64,000 nt of DNA from Streptomyces sp. HD. GTDB lineage: Bacteria; Actinomycetota; Actinomycetes; Streptomycetales; Streptomycetaceae. A model generated the notes under the pieces. It was given only the letters and a program-made list of their open reading frames with translations. It had not been told where the DNA came from and did no database searches. The DNA lies in contig NZ_JAQMYP010000055.1 in NCBI RefSeq assembly GCF_028369295.1, positions 1 to 64,000 on the forward strand. Reading direction: 5' to 3'. Shown here in pieces: positions 43,953 through 52,512 of this stretch; position 1 is the stretch's first letter; every line of letters starts with the position of its first letter. The position numbers were made by a program, and so were the translations under genes.

Positions 43953-45077
43953 ATGACCGTCACCCCCTCGGCCACCCGTGCCGCGCAGATCCTCTCCCGT
44001 CCGTTCGAGCTGAACGGGCTCACGATCCCCAACCGGATCGTGATGGCGCCGATGACCCGCAAGTTCTGCCCCGACGGTGTGCCCGGCGAGGACGTCGTGT
44101 CGTACTACGCCCGCCGGGCCGCGGCCGGGGTGGGGCTGATCGTCACCGAGGGGGTGTACGTCGACCACGCGTCGGCCGGGGAGTTCGACCGCATCCCCCG
44201 TCTGCACGGCGAGGAACGGCAGGCGGGCTGGGCCGAGGTCGTCCGGGCCGTGCACGCGGCGGGCGGCACGATCATGCCGCAGCTCTGGCACATCGGCATG
44301 ATCCGTGACCAGCCGGAAGGGGCCTACACCGGGGCCCCGAACATCGGACCCTCGGGCCTGCGCATCGACGGCACCGAGGGCACCGGCAAGGCGATGACCC
44401 GGCGCGACCTGGACGACGTCGTCGCGGCGTTCGCCCGTGGCGCGGCCGAGGCGGAGCGGCTCGGCTTCGACGGCGTGGAGATCCACGGCGCGCACGGCTA
44501 TCTGATCGACCAGTTCCTGTGGGCGGGCACCAACCGCCGCGCCGACGCGTACGGCGGTGACCTCGTCGCCCGTACGAGGTTCGCGGCGGAGATCGTGGCG
44601 GCCGTACGGGAGTCCGTGTCGCCGTCCTTCCCGGTCGTCTTCCGTTTCTCCCAGTGGAAGCTGTGGGCGTGGGAGGCCCGGCTCGCCGAGACGCCGGCCG
44701 AGCTGGAGGCGCTCCTCGCGCCGCTGGTGGACGCGGGCGTGGACGCCTTCCACGCCTCCACCCGCCGGTACTGGATCCCGGAGTTCGAGGGCTCGGACCT
44801 CAATCTGGCCGGCTGGACGAAGAGACTCACCGGCAGACCGGTCATCACCGTCGGCTCGGTCGGCCTGGACGGCGACTTCCTCGCCGCCTTCGTGGGCGAG
44901 GGCGCCCCGCTCCAGAACCTCGACCACCTCCTGGACCGCCTGGAGTCCGCCGAGTACGACCTGGTGGCCGTCGGCCGCGCGCTGCTCCAGGACCCGGAGT
45001 GGGCGGCGAAGGTACTGACGGGCCGGTTCGGGGAGCTGGCGGCCTACGAGGCGGAGTCGCTGAAGACGCTGAGCTGA
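43953..45077 (+). CDS. Old Yellow Enzyme-family ene-reductase 2
   Basis: A protein of 374 residues, collinear with the gene at 42776-43903 and highly similar throughout (LTIPNRIVMAPMTRKFCPDG, EIHGAHGYLIDQFLWAGTNRRAD, STRRYWIPEFEGSDLNLAGWTK, SLKTLS at the C-terminus). Clearly a tandem duplicate, now diverged at positions such as CPDG for SPGG near the FMN site. That cysteine position can tune the flavin potential in OYEs, so the two may differ in substrate. Probably co-transcribed with copy 1. Confidence 0.9.
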   Translation: MTVTPSATRAAQILSRPFELNGLTIPNRIVMAPMTRKFCPDGVPGEDVVSYYARRAAAGVGLIVTEGVYVDHASAGEFDRIPRLHGEERQAGWAEVVRAVHAAGGTIMPQLWHIGMIRDQPEGAYTGAPNIGPSGLRIDGTEGTGKAMTRRDLDDVVAAFARGAAEAERLGFDGVEIHGAHGYLIDQFLWAGTNRRADAYGGDLVARTRFAAEIVAAVRESVSPSFPVVFRFSQWKLWAWEARLAETPAELEALLAPLVDAGVDAFHASTRRYWIPEFEGSDLNLAGWTKRLTGRPVITVGSVGLDGDFLAAFVGEGAPLQNLDHLLDRLESAEYDLVAVGRALLQDPEWAAKVLTGRFGELAAYEAESLKTLS

Positions 45078-45105
45078 GCCGCAACTCGGGACTATTGTCC
45101 GGGAG

Positions 45106-45966
45106 ATGAGGATCATTCATCTCTCGGACACCCACATCGACCGTACCGACGCCCCCAACAAGTACGGCGTCAACGCCACCGACTCACTGCGCCTGATGCT
45201 CACCGAGCTGCGCCATCTCCGGAACGTGGACGCAGTCGTCGTCACCGGGGACATCGCCGACGACGGGGCCGTGGAGGCGTACACGGCCGTGAGGGAGCTG
45301 GTCGGCGAGTTCGCGGGGCGGCTGGGGGCGCCGGTGTTCTACACGACCGGCAACCACGACGAACGGGATGCCTTCGGGAAGGTGCTGGGAAGCGGGCACC
45401 CGGAACCGGAGGCGGTTCTGGAATCCGGGGCGTCGGAGCGTGTGGCGGTGAGCACGGTCGGCGGCACGCGCGTCGTAACGCTGGACTCGCTGGTGCCGGG
45501 GGAGGTGTACGGCCGGGTGAGCGAGGCCCAACTGGGCTGGCTGAAAGGTGTGTTGAGCACCCCGGCCGAGCACGGCACCGTCGTCGCTCTCCACCATCCG
45601 CCGATCAGCCTCGGCATCTCGGCGACCCAGCCGTTCTTCGGGCTGCGCAACCCGGGCGAGCTGGCGGAGGCGATCCGAGGGAGTGACGTAAGGGTCGTCC
45701 TGACCGGGCACTACCACCTCCAGCTCCTCGGTTTCCTGGCGTCGGTGCCGGTCTGGGTCACTCCCGGTGTCGTCAACCGCATCGACCTGGCGTCGGCACC
45801 GGGGACGGAACGGGTGGTGCGCGGGGCCTCGGCGTCCCTCGTAGAGCTCGGAGGGGCGGAGGGGCCGATGTTCCACACCTTCCATGCGCGGGACCCTCGG
45901 GCGCACGAGACGGTGTACGAACTGGACGAGGGGCAGGTGAGGGGGTTCGTCGAGAGGCACGGCTGA
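45106..45966 (+). CDS. Calcineurin-like metallophosphoesterase (cyclic nucleotide PDE-like)
   Basis: A protein of 286 residues. All metal-binding blocks are present: RIIHLSDTHID (D8, H10), VVVTGDIADDG, YTTGNHDERD, LHHPP and VVLTGHYHLQLLG. This arrangement matches the CpdA-like class III phosphodiesterases, which hydrolyse 3',5'-cAMP or other phosphodiesters. No signal peptide. It lies 28 bases after the second ene-reductase gene, so read-through is possible. Confidence 0.87.
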   Translation: MRIIHLSDTHIDRTDAPNKYGVNATDSLRLMLTELRHLRNVDAVVVTGDIADDGAVEAYTAVRELVGEFAGRLGAPVFYTTGNHDERDAFGKVLGSGHPEPEAVLESGASERVAVSTVGGTRVVTLDSLVPGEVYGRVSEAQLGWLKGVLSTPAEHGTVVALHHPPISLGISATQPFFGLRNPGELAEAIRGSDVRVVLTGHYHLQLLGFLASVPVWVTPGVVNRIDLASAPGTERVVRGASASLVELGGAEGPMFHTFHARDPRAHETVYELDEGQVRGFVERHG

Positions 45967-46054
45967 CCATGAGAGTGGCGCCGACCAGCTCTTGTCGAGG
46001 AGCAGCGCCAGTGACCTCCGCGCTGAAGCCCACGACTGCACGACACGGCTGAGC

Positions 46055-46258
46055 CTACGGGCTGGTGCCGTCCGCTACGAACGATTCTGGTAGCGGAATC
46101 CCCGACTCATGCGCGACCCGTCGCGCCCAGCCCTGAGAGCCCTGCCGGTCACCGTCGTACGCGTAGTGTTTTCCGTCAAGGAGGACGACTGGATTCCGCG
46201 TGGTCCGTCCCGCAACACCTGACGCGGGGCCTTCACCGTGGATCGTCAGCCGCGGGTA
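46055..46258 (-). pseudogene. Gene remnant without a start codon
   Basis: One minus-strand frame stays open for 67 codons to a TAG at 46055 and reads like real protein: NPVVLLDGKHYAYDGDRQGS, then QGWARRVAHESGIPLPESFV. It has no ATG, GTG or TTG start and its upstream part overlaps the 3' end of the receiver-domain gene. Third codon positions are about three-quarters G/C, lower than core genes here. It is probably the 3' remnant of an accessory gene. Family unknown to me. Confidence 0.4.
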
Positions 46259-46869
46259 CGCTCCAGCACGTCGAAGACGAGGTGAAGGAGTTCGTCCACC
46301 CTATTCGTCATTCCGAACGCGTACGGTGGGAGCCCTCTTTCGGGTTCATATCTGCCCACGGTGAAAATGACAGGCTGAGGGTATTCGCGTCGCCGCATCT
46401 CGTCGAGTAGTTCGATGCCTGCTGCCTCGTTAGTATCGCGCTGCATGTCCGAGATCACGACCTCGTATGCTACGAGGCTTAGCCTGGTCAGCGCCTCATC
46501 GGTGGATGTGGCGACGTCGAGCAGGACGCCCAGGGATCGCAGGATAGAGATCGGTGCACGCATCTCGGTCGGGACGTCGTTGACCAGGAGTACGTTGGAT
46601 CCCTTTGTGATGTCGCTCAGTCGGGCGGCTCTCCGCGCGGTCTGCTCCCGCTCGAATTCTGTTCCCGCCGGGATCTGCTCAGCGGCGCGATCCAGTTCCT
46701 CTTTTACGCTTGCCTCAATTTCGACACCGAAAGCGCTGAAGCGGGTCATGCGTGGAAGCAAGTGCTCGCGTATCGCGGAGCGGAATGTGAAGGCCAGGGC
46801 GAGAGTCACCGAGGCCCAAATGACGGTAGGAACCAAATGAATTAGCTCCTTTGCTATTTCAGTGTCCAC
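46246..46869 (-). CDS. Membrane-anchored receiver-like protein
   Basis: A protein of 207 residues from the GTG at 46869 (GAGG upstream); a longer start at 46917 is possible. One N-terminal membrane helix (about 10-30), a charged coiled linker (about 50-85), then a receiver-like domain (about 93-200). The acidic pocket would be N97-D98 in VLLVNDVP, and the phosphoacceptor D141 in YEVVISDM. The conserved lysine after beta5 is not evident, so phosphorylation is uncertain. No kinase or output domain is nearby. Codon use is less G/C-biased than in neighbours, with codons such as CTA, TTG and ATA, suggesting transfer from elsewhere. Confidence 0.65.
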   Translation of the reverse strand: MDTEIAKELIHLVPTVIWASVTLALAFTFRSAIREHLLPRMTRFSAFGVEIEASVKEELDRAAEQIPAGTEFEREQTARRAARLSDITKGSNVLLVNDVPTEMRAPISILRSLGVLLDVATSTDEALTRLSLVAYEVVISDMQRDTNEAAGIELLDEMRRREYPQPVIFTVGRYEPERGLPPYAFGMTNRVDELLHLVFDVLERTRG

Positions 46870-47009
46870 CCTGCCTCGTTTCCGCCCCTGCCCGCTGGCT
46901 CGTCCATCCAGCCCCACGTCGTGTTTGTGCCCCTCGCCTGCTCCCCGCCAACCGGCTGTGGTGCCACCCGAACGTCTCGCCCGTGGCGGAGAGGTCCGGG
47001 TCGCTTGAG

Positions 47010-47029
47010 TAAGTCAATCAACTGACTTA
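47010..47029. promoter_or_regulatory. Palindromic operator candidate of the MFS gene
   Basis: TAAGTCA-N6-TGACTTA, a perfect 7-bp inverted repeat about 62 bases before the MFS start. This form is usual for MarR- or TetR-type repressors of efflux pumps. No such regulator lies next to it, so it would act from elsewhere. Confidence 0.5.
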
Positions 47030-47090
47030 AGGTTGCCTTGGTCAATTACAAGCCATGCACGCACGCACGTACGCCGACGGAGGCCGAGCC

Positions 47091-48572
47091 ATGTCCGACG
47101 CACCGACCCCTACCGCCGAGGCGGCCGGGGGCTCCGCCCTGCCGCGGTCGAACGCCGTGGTGGCGGTGCTGGCCTTCGCCGGGATCGTCGTTTCGCTGAT
47201 GCAGACCCTGGTCATCCCGATCGTCCCGGAGCTGCCGAGGCTGCTGGACGCTCCGGCGTCCGACACCGCCTGGGCGGTCACGGCGACGCTGCTTGCCGCG
47301 GCCGTCGCGACGCCCGTGACGGGGCGGCTAGGCGACATGTACGGGAAGCGGCGGATGCTGCTGGTCAGCGTCGTGCTGCTGGTGACGGGCTCCGTGGTGT
47401 GTGCCCTGAGTGAAGCGCTGGTCCCGATGATCGTCGGGCGGGTGCTCCAGGGCCTGGCCTCCGGTGTGATCCCGCTCGGCATCAGCATCATGCGCGACGA
47501 ACTCCCCGCCGAGCGCCTCGGCTCCGCCACCGCCCTGATGAGCGCCTCCCTCGGTATCGGCGGCGCGCTCGGGCTGCCCGCCGCCGCGCTGATCGCGGAC
47601 AACTTCGACTGGCACGTCCTGTTCTGGACGTCGGCAGGCCTGGGTGTCGTGGCGCTGGGGTGTGTGCTGCTGTTCGTACCCGAGTCGAAGGTGCGCACGG
47701 GCGGGCGCTTCGACCTGGTCGGCGGCGTCGGCATGGCGGCCGGGCTGGTGTGTCTGCTGCTGGGCATCAGCAAGGGTGCCGACTGGGGCTGGACCAGCGG
47801 AACCACGCTCGGCCTGTTCGTGGCCGCCGCGGTCGTCCTGCCGGCCTGGGGCTGGTGGGAGCTGCGCACCGAGCAGCCGCTGGTCGACCTCCGCACGACC
47901 GCCCGCCGACAGGTGCTGGTCACCAACCTGGCCTCGATCGCGGTGGGCTTCGCCATGTTCGCGATGAGCCTGGTCATCCCGCAGCTCCTCCAGCTCCCGA
48001 CGCGGACGGGCTACGGCCTCGGCAAGTCGATGCTGGTCGCGGGCCTGTGCATGGCCCCGTCGGGTCTGGTCATGATGGCCACGGCCCCGGTGTCCGCCGC
48101 GATCTCCCGGGCCAAGGGGCCGAAGGTCACCCTGATGATCGGCGTCCTGATCGTGGCCGTCGGCTACGGCCTCAACATCGTCCTGATGTCCGAGGTCTGG
48201 CACTTCATCCTGGTGGCCTGCATCATCGGCGCCGGTGTCGGCTTCGGCTACGGCTCGATGCCGGCCCTCATCATGAGCGCCGTGCCCGCGTCGGAGACGG
48301 CCGCCGCGAACAGCCTCAACACGCTGATGCGTTCTCTCGGTACGTCCACCGCGAGCGCCGTCGCGGGCGTGATCCTCGCCCAGATGACGACGGACCTCGG
48401 CGGATACGCCCTCCCGTCCGAGGACGCCTTCAAGGTGGTCCTTGCGGTGGGTGCCGGGGCGGCGCTGCTGGCGTTCGTGGTGGCGTCGTTCATCCCGCGG
48501 CAGGCGGTGGCCGCCGCCGGGGAGCCGGTGGCGGAGAAGGCCACCGAACCGGCGGGGGCATCGGCCCAGTAG
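47091..48572 (+). CDS. MFS transporter (DHA2 family)
   Basis: A 14-helix major facilitator of 493 residues. Helix 1 contains GIVVSLMQTLVIPIVPELPRL rather than the LDATIVN form of the first pump; RLGDMYGKRRMLL is the motif A loop; VLQGLASGVIPLGISIM is the antiporter-type helix 4-5 region. Export of drugs or metabolites by proton exchange is expected. GGAGG lies eight bases before the ATG at 47091. It borders the lower-GC patch and has its own palindromic operator. Confidence 0.86.
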   Translation: MSDAPTPTAEAAGGSALPRSNAVVAVLAFAGIVVSLMQTLVIPIVPELPRLLDAPASDTAWAVTATLLAAAVATPVTGRLGDMYGKRRMLLVSVVLLVTGSVVCALSEALVPMIVGRVLQGLASGVIPLGISIMRDELPAERLGSATALMSASLGIGGALGLPAAALIADNFDWHVLFWTSAGLGVVALGCVLLFVPESKVRTGGRFDLVGGVGMAAGLVCLLLGISKGADWGWTSGTTLGLFVAAAVVLPAWGWWELRTEQPLVDLRTTARRQVLVTNLASIAVGFAMFAMSLVIPQLLQLPTRTGYGLGKSMLVAGLCMAPSGLVMMATAPVSAAISRAKGPKVTLMIGVLIVAVGYGLNIVLMSEVWHFILVACIIGAGVGFGYGSMPALIMSAVPASETAAANSLNTLMRSLGTSTASAVAGVILAQMTTDLGGYALPSEDAFKVVLAVGAGAALLAFVVASFIPRQAVAAAGEPVAEKATEPAGASAQ

Positions 48573-48581
48573 CTCTCCCGG

Positions 48582-49157
48582 CTACAGGTTGCCCAACGGC
48601 TCGATGTCGACCTTCACCGGCGTACCCCACACGCGCAGCACCTCGTAGTCGGTGAACTCGTGCACCAGCCGGTAGGCCATGGCCGGGCGCGGGCCGCGGC
48701 GCTGGGCGGCGAGATAGAGCTCGGCCTCCCGGCGGTCGCGGCGCGGGGTGCCGCAGAGCTGCCACTCCTGGCCGTTCCACAGCTCCGGCAGCCAGCGCTG
48801 CTGGGGCTGCGGGCGGTCGCCGCGGACGCCGTAGCGGGAGGGGACGGGGTGCTCGGGGGCGGGTGGGGCCGCAGGGCCGGGGCCGTTGTACTCGGAGCGG
48901 CGGGCGGCGCGGCGCCGGGTCTCGCAGAGCAGGCAGAGGTCGGGGGCGGCGGTGTCGACCGGACCCTGCGGGTGCTCCGGGCAGCGGGTGGTGGGGGCGG
49001 CGCCGGAGACGCTCTCGTCCAGGAGGTCGAGGGCGCGGCGGAGGTCCGCCTTGACCTCGTGGAGCCGGGCGTCCGGGGTGTCGGCGGTCAGGGACTCGCC
49101 GTGTTCGCCCACCAGACGGAGGGCTCGGCCGAGGGCGGTCAGCTGGGCGTGATTCAT
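48582..49157 (-). CDS. Hypothetical protein with Cys/His cluster
   Basis: A protein of 191 residues. The helical N-terminus (HAQLTALGRALRLVGEHGESL) is followed by a zinc-site-like RCPEHPQG and LCLLCETRRR, a Pro-rich linker, and a C-terminal WLPELWNGQEWQLCGTPRRDRREAELYLA with a basic, aromatic pattern. I do not recognise the family. Proteins of this style occur beside phage- or plasmid-derived genes in Streptomyces, and the next genes leftward on this strand are broken. It converges on the MFS gene, ten bases from its stop. Confidence 0.6.
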   Translation of the reverse strand: MNHAQLTALGRALRLVGEHGESLTADTPDARLHEVKADLRRALDLLDESVSGAAPTTRCPEHPQGPVDTAAPDLCLLCETRRRAARRSEYNGPGPAAPPAPEHPVPSRYGVRGDRPQPQQRWLPELWNGQEWQLCGTPRRDRREAELYLAAQRRGPRPAMAYRLVHEFTDYEVLRVWGTPVKVDIEPLGNL

Positions 49158-49173
49158 CGGGGTGCCGTTCCGG

Positions 49174-49278
49174 TCATTCGGCGTAGTCCTTGAGCTTCTC
49201 GGTGTCGAGGGTGACGTCCACGGGGGAGGGTACGTCGATGGTTGTGCCTCTCAAGGGTAGGAGGGGCAGTAGCCACAT
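49174..49278 (-). CDS. Possible 34-residue protein or gene end
   Basis: The minus-strand frame from an ATG at 49278 reads MWLLPLLPLRGTTIDVPSPV then DVTLDTEKLKDYAE and stops 17 bases before the next gene's start. The hydrophilic end reads like real coding sequence. There is no ribosome site and a stop lies six codons upstream of the ATG. It may be a small membrane-linked peptide or the end of a decayed gene. Confidence 0.35.
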   Translation of the reverse strand: MWLLPLLPLRGTTIDVPSPVDVTLDTEKLKDYAE

Positions 49279-49302
49279 GAAGATGCAGCTGCGGGTGTTG
49301 CG

Positions 49303-49702
49303 TCACCGGCGTGTCCGCTGCCGTCGTTCGGACATGGCGGCACGGATCCCCGCCGCGCGGGCTTGGACTGTGGAGGCCTGCACGGGCGCACTCGGGCGGT
49401 TGGGGGCGGGTTCGCCTCGGCGTGCGCCGCAGATGCCGCCCGGTAGCGCCTCGGGGCGGCCGGGCACCCCGCACTTCGCGCACTCCAGGATGCGGAGTGC
49501 GTTTTTACGGAGATGCCGGCGCCGTCGGGGGGCGGTCGACGTAGGCGGCGATGGCGGCTTCGCGGGGTGGGAGGGCGGCGAAGTCGTGGGCGGTGCGGGG
49601 GCGTTGGTCCGGCGCTGACCGTTTCCCGTAGCCCGGGTTGGCCATTGGGTGCGGGGAGACACGGGCGGGCAGGGAGGCAGCACTGAACTGGGCGTCAGCC
49701 AT
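49303..49702 (-). pseudogene. Broken helix-turn-helix (MarR-like) Streptomyces gene
   Basis: The first 65 codons (49702-49505) read MADAQFSAASLPARVSPHPM, then YGKRSAPDQRPRTAHDFAAL and PPREAAIAAYVDR before a stop. This is the start of a common Streptomyces helix-turn-helix protein family, normally 250-400 residues. After a frameshift and deletion the family's C-terminal zinc motif appears (ECAKCGVPGRPEALPGG then ICGARRG), with one of the last cysteines changed to Arg. The whole DNA-binding middle is missing. A degraded accessory-element gene. Confidence 0.65.
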
Positions 49703-49735
49703 GGGATCGAACTTGTCCTTCGATCTCGTGGGTCA

Positions 49736-49770
49736 AGCCCCCGCAGGTGTTCCACCACCTGGCGGGGGCT
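49736..49770. terminator. Hairpin beyond the broken gene
   Basis: A 9-bp outer and 5-bp inner stem (49736-49749 with 49756-49770, one bulged G). GC-rich, no T run. It stands in a gap of about 220 bases (49703-49922) with no gene. Confidence 0.6.
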
Positions 49771-49922
49771 GTTCGTTATTCGGGCACGCCAGACCGACGT
49801 GACTCTGCGTGGCAAGCCGAACGCGTCAAGCCAACTCGCCGGGTGGGAGGGTGGGTTGAGGCCCTCCACCCATTCCTTGAAAAGAGGGCTCGGGGCTGAG
49901 TGCTTGAGCCTCGGGGCCGCTG

Positions 49923-50735
49923 TCAGCCGAGCTTTGCCGCCTGCTTCTCGATGACCGCGGTCGGCTGCTCGAACGCCTCGCCCCGGCTGACCGCCGCGAT
50001 GTTGAAGGACGAGAACCCCGCGAGCGTGGTGCCCTGCCGGAAGACGACGACCTTGGTCTCGGCGGCGGAGCCGTCCTGCTTCGTGCCGACCGTCCAGGCG
50101 ACGGCGTCCTCGCCGGCCGCGAGCTTCTCCTCGCTGACCTTGGTGACCTGCTGCTTCTCACCGTCGACCGTCATGGTGAAGCCCCCGGCGCACTTCTTGC
50201 CCGCCTCCCGCAGCGTGGCGAGGGTCTGCTCGGCGCCGTCGGCGTCGTAGGACCAGAGGGAGGTCATCGTCTTGGTGATGTCGAGCGAGTCGAGTGTGGC
50301 CTCCTGGGCCTCCTCCTCGGACATGCCCGCGAGCTCCTTCGTCGAGGGCATGCCCTTCTTGGCCGCCGCGGACTCCTGGACGACGAGCCGCTGGACACTG
50401 GCCGCCGGGGCGCTCGCCGGCAGGGCCGACAGTGCCTGGGCGACGGGCTCGCACTCGGCCTTGTCGGAGGAGACGGAACCGGGTGCGAAGACGTCCTTCT
50501 TGCCCGGCTTCCTGATCTCGTGGCCCTTGACGTCGCCCTGCGCGACGACGAGCTTCTCCAGCTCCGCGGCGGTGAGGGCCTTCGCCGCCGGCTTCTCGGA
50601 CTTGGCGCCATCCTTCGTGTTCTTCGTGTCCTTGTCCTCGCCGCCACCGCAAGCGGTGACCAGGAGGGCGAGGGAGACCGCGGACGCGGCCAGGACGGTA
50701 CGGCGGATGGCGGTTGGTTGCGTTGCGTAGTTCAC
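49923..50735 (-). CDS. Secreted lipoprotein of unknown function
   Basis: A protein of 270 residues. The signal peptide ends at the lipobox LVTAC (C at about 28), followed by a Gly/Glu/Lys/Asp linker. The mature domain is rich in Lys, Ala and Glu, with LTAAELEKLVVAQGDVKGHEI near its start, a cysteine pair (DKAECEPV and GKKCAGGF) and a beta-rich end (TKVVVFRQGTTLAGFSSF). It resembles the general PknH-sensor-like lipoproteins of actinobacteria, without specific proof. GTG start at 50735, set by the signal peptide. Confidence 0.72.
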   Translation of the reverse strand: MNYATQPTAIRRTVLAASAVSLALLVTACGGGEDKDTKNTKDGAKSEKPAAKALTAAELEKLVVAQGDVKGHEIRKPGKKDVFAPGSVSSDKAECEPVAQALSALPASAPAASVQRLVVQESAAAKKGMPSTKELAGMSEEEAQEATLDSLDITKTMTSLWSYDADGAEQTLATLREAGKKCAGGFTMTVDGEKQQVTKVSEEKLAAGEDAVAWTVGTKQDGSAAETKVVVFRQGTTLAGFSSFNIAAVSRGEAFEQPTAVIEKQAAKLG

Positions 50736-50863
50736 GCAGGCAAGACCAACGTGACCGGGGCGGGGTTGTGCGACCTGCGGAGCCTTTACGCAGGTGACGG
50801 AGGCGGACCAGGCAGAACCGCCGTCTGAGCCTGGACGACGGTCCGCCCGCCTGCCGCTGTCGG

Positions 50864-51397
50864 TCAGCCCATGCTCTTCGACCCGTCGAGGGACTCGCGG
50901 ATGATGTCGGCATGGCCGGCGTGCTGGGCCGTCTCGGCGATGACGTGCAGGAGGACCCTGCGGGCGGACATCTTGGCGCCGGGCTCGTTCCACGGGGCCT
51001 TGGGCAGGGGGTGGGTCACGTCGAGGTCGGGCAGGGTGGTGACCAACTCGTCGGTTCGGGCGGCCGTTTCGGCGTAGTCGGCCAGTACGCCTTCCAGCGT
51101 CTCGCCCGGCAGCATCCGGAACTCGTCGGCCCGCTTGGCGAAGTCGGCCTCGGTCATGGCGGTGAAGTCGGGCATCACCGACGGGCCGTGCTGGATGAAG
51201 GCCGCCCAGTGCCGTTCCACCGACGCGACGTGCTTGATCAGACCGCCGATGCACAGCTCACTGGCCGTGGTCCGCTGTCCGGCCTGCTCGTCGGTGAGGT
51301 CGCGGGCGGTGAAGCGCAGGAAGTGGCGGTGCTTGGCGAGCGCTTCGAGCAGGTCGGCGCGCTCGCCGGTGGCGGTGGTGTTCGTGGTGTCCTGCAT
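50864..51397 (-). CDS. DinB-family protein (DUF664)
   Basis: A four-helix DinB/YfiT-like protein of 177 residues. The metal ligands would be H56 in GGLIKHVASVERHW and the HxxH pair in ETAQHAGHADIIRE. The latter is the usual actinobacterial DUF664 ending. Members are metal-dependent, often mycothiol-using, enzymes of unknown substrate. No partner gene. Confidence 0.85.
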   Translation of the reverse strand: MQDTTNTTATGERADLLEALAKHRHFLRFTARDLTDEQAGQRTTASELCIGGLIKHVASVERHWAAFIQHGPSVMPDFTAMTEADFAKRADEFRMLPGETLEGVLADYAETAARTDELVTTLPDLDVTHPLPKAPWNEPGAKMSARRVLLHVIAETAQHAGHADIIRESLDGSKSMG

Positions 51398-51627
51398 GAT
51401 GTGGCCCTCCGAGAGTCCTGGTCCTATGCCTGTCGCATCGGCCGAGGCCTACGTTAGGAGCCGTTTAGGTCAGATCCTGACCTCGATCCGACTCAATCCC
51501 CGGAACCCCTCACCTCGATCACCCCGCTCACCGACGCCGCGCCGTTCTTCCTGATCGAGGCCGTGGCCCGCTGAGCACGCGCCGCCGAGGACCGACCGGG
51601 TGTGGTGCCGGGAGCGTCGAGGTTGCG

Positions 51628-52473
51628 TCAGGCCGACCCGGAGGCACGGCTCAGACGGTTGTACTGATCCTGACCGAGCCGTACGGCCTCGGCCCGCACG
51701 TTCTCCTCCAGGTGCGCGATGTTCGCCGTACCCGGGATCGGGAGGATCACGGGGGAGTGGGCGAGGAGCCAGGCGAGGGCGATCTGGGTCGGTGTGGCGT
51801 CGAGCTCCTTGGCCACGGCGGCGATCTCGGCCGACCTCGCCCCGGAATCCCCCCACGCCACGGGCCGCCACGGCAGGAACGCGATGCCCGCCGCCTCACA
51901 GGCCTTCAGTACGGGTTCGTGCTCGCGGTCGAGCAGGTTGTAGCGGTTCTGGACGCTCGCGATGTCCACGACGGCACGCGCTTCGGCGAGTTCGGCGACC
52001 GTCACCTCGGACAGCCCGATCCGGCCCACCTTGCCCTCGTCCCGCAGTTCACGCAGGGCGCCGAGCTGGTCGGCAAGGGGCACGCCCGGGTCGAGGCGGT
52101 GCAGCTGGAGCAGCTCGATGCGGTCCAGGCGCAGGCGGCGCAGGGCCTCGTCGACCTGCGTGCGCAGATCGTCCGGCTCGCCCGCGTGCCGCCAGCCCTC
52201 ACCGGAGGAGGTCCGGCGGAAACCGACCTTCGTGGCGATCACCAGCCCCTCCGGGTACGGGTGCAGGGCCTCGACCACGAGATCCTCGTTCGCTCCCCAG
52301 CCGTACATGTGCGCCGTGTCGACCAGCGTCACGCCCAGTTCGACGGCGCGCCGGGCCACCGCGATGCAGGCCGCGCGGGCCTCGGCCGATTCCGGCAACA
52401 GGTGCATCGCCCCGAACCCGAGCCGTCGTACTTCCAGATCGCCGCCGATACGAAACGTGCCCGATGCCGTCAT
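51628..52473 (-). CDS. Aldo/keto reductase
   Basis: A TIM-barrel reductase of 281 residues. The catalytic tetrad is visible: Asp in TLVDTAHMYG, Tyr in the same motif, Lys in VIATKVGF and His in LLQLHRLDPG. The NADPH site lies in the C-terminal PIPGTANIAHLEEN. It reduces aldehydes or ketones of unknown identity. Stands alone; 39 bases separate it from murQ on the same strand. Confidence 0.88.
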   Translation of the reverse strand: MTASGTFRIGGDLEVRRLGFGAMHLLPESAEARAACIAVARRAVELGVTLVDTAHMYGWGANEDLVVEALHPYPEGLVIATKVGFRRTSSGEGWRHAGEPDDLRTQVDEALRRLRLDRIELLQLHRLDPGVPLADQLGALRELRDEGKVGRIGLSEVTVAELAEARAVVDIASVQNRYNLLDREHEPVLKACEAAGIAFLPWRPVAWGDSGARSAEIAAVAKELDATPTQIALAWLLAHSPVILPIPGTANIAHLEENVRAEAVRLGQDQYNRLSRASGSA

Positions 52474-52512
52474 ACGGCCACGCTAACAAGGGAGTTGCCG
52501 CAGGGGAGTTGC

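Noticed and set aside
51470..51620. Short plus-strand protein-like tail (LTSITPLTDAAPFFLIEAVAR) ending near 51573
   Set aside because: Could be the end of a decayed gene, but too short and without upstream coding support to call.
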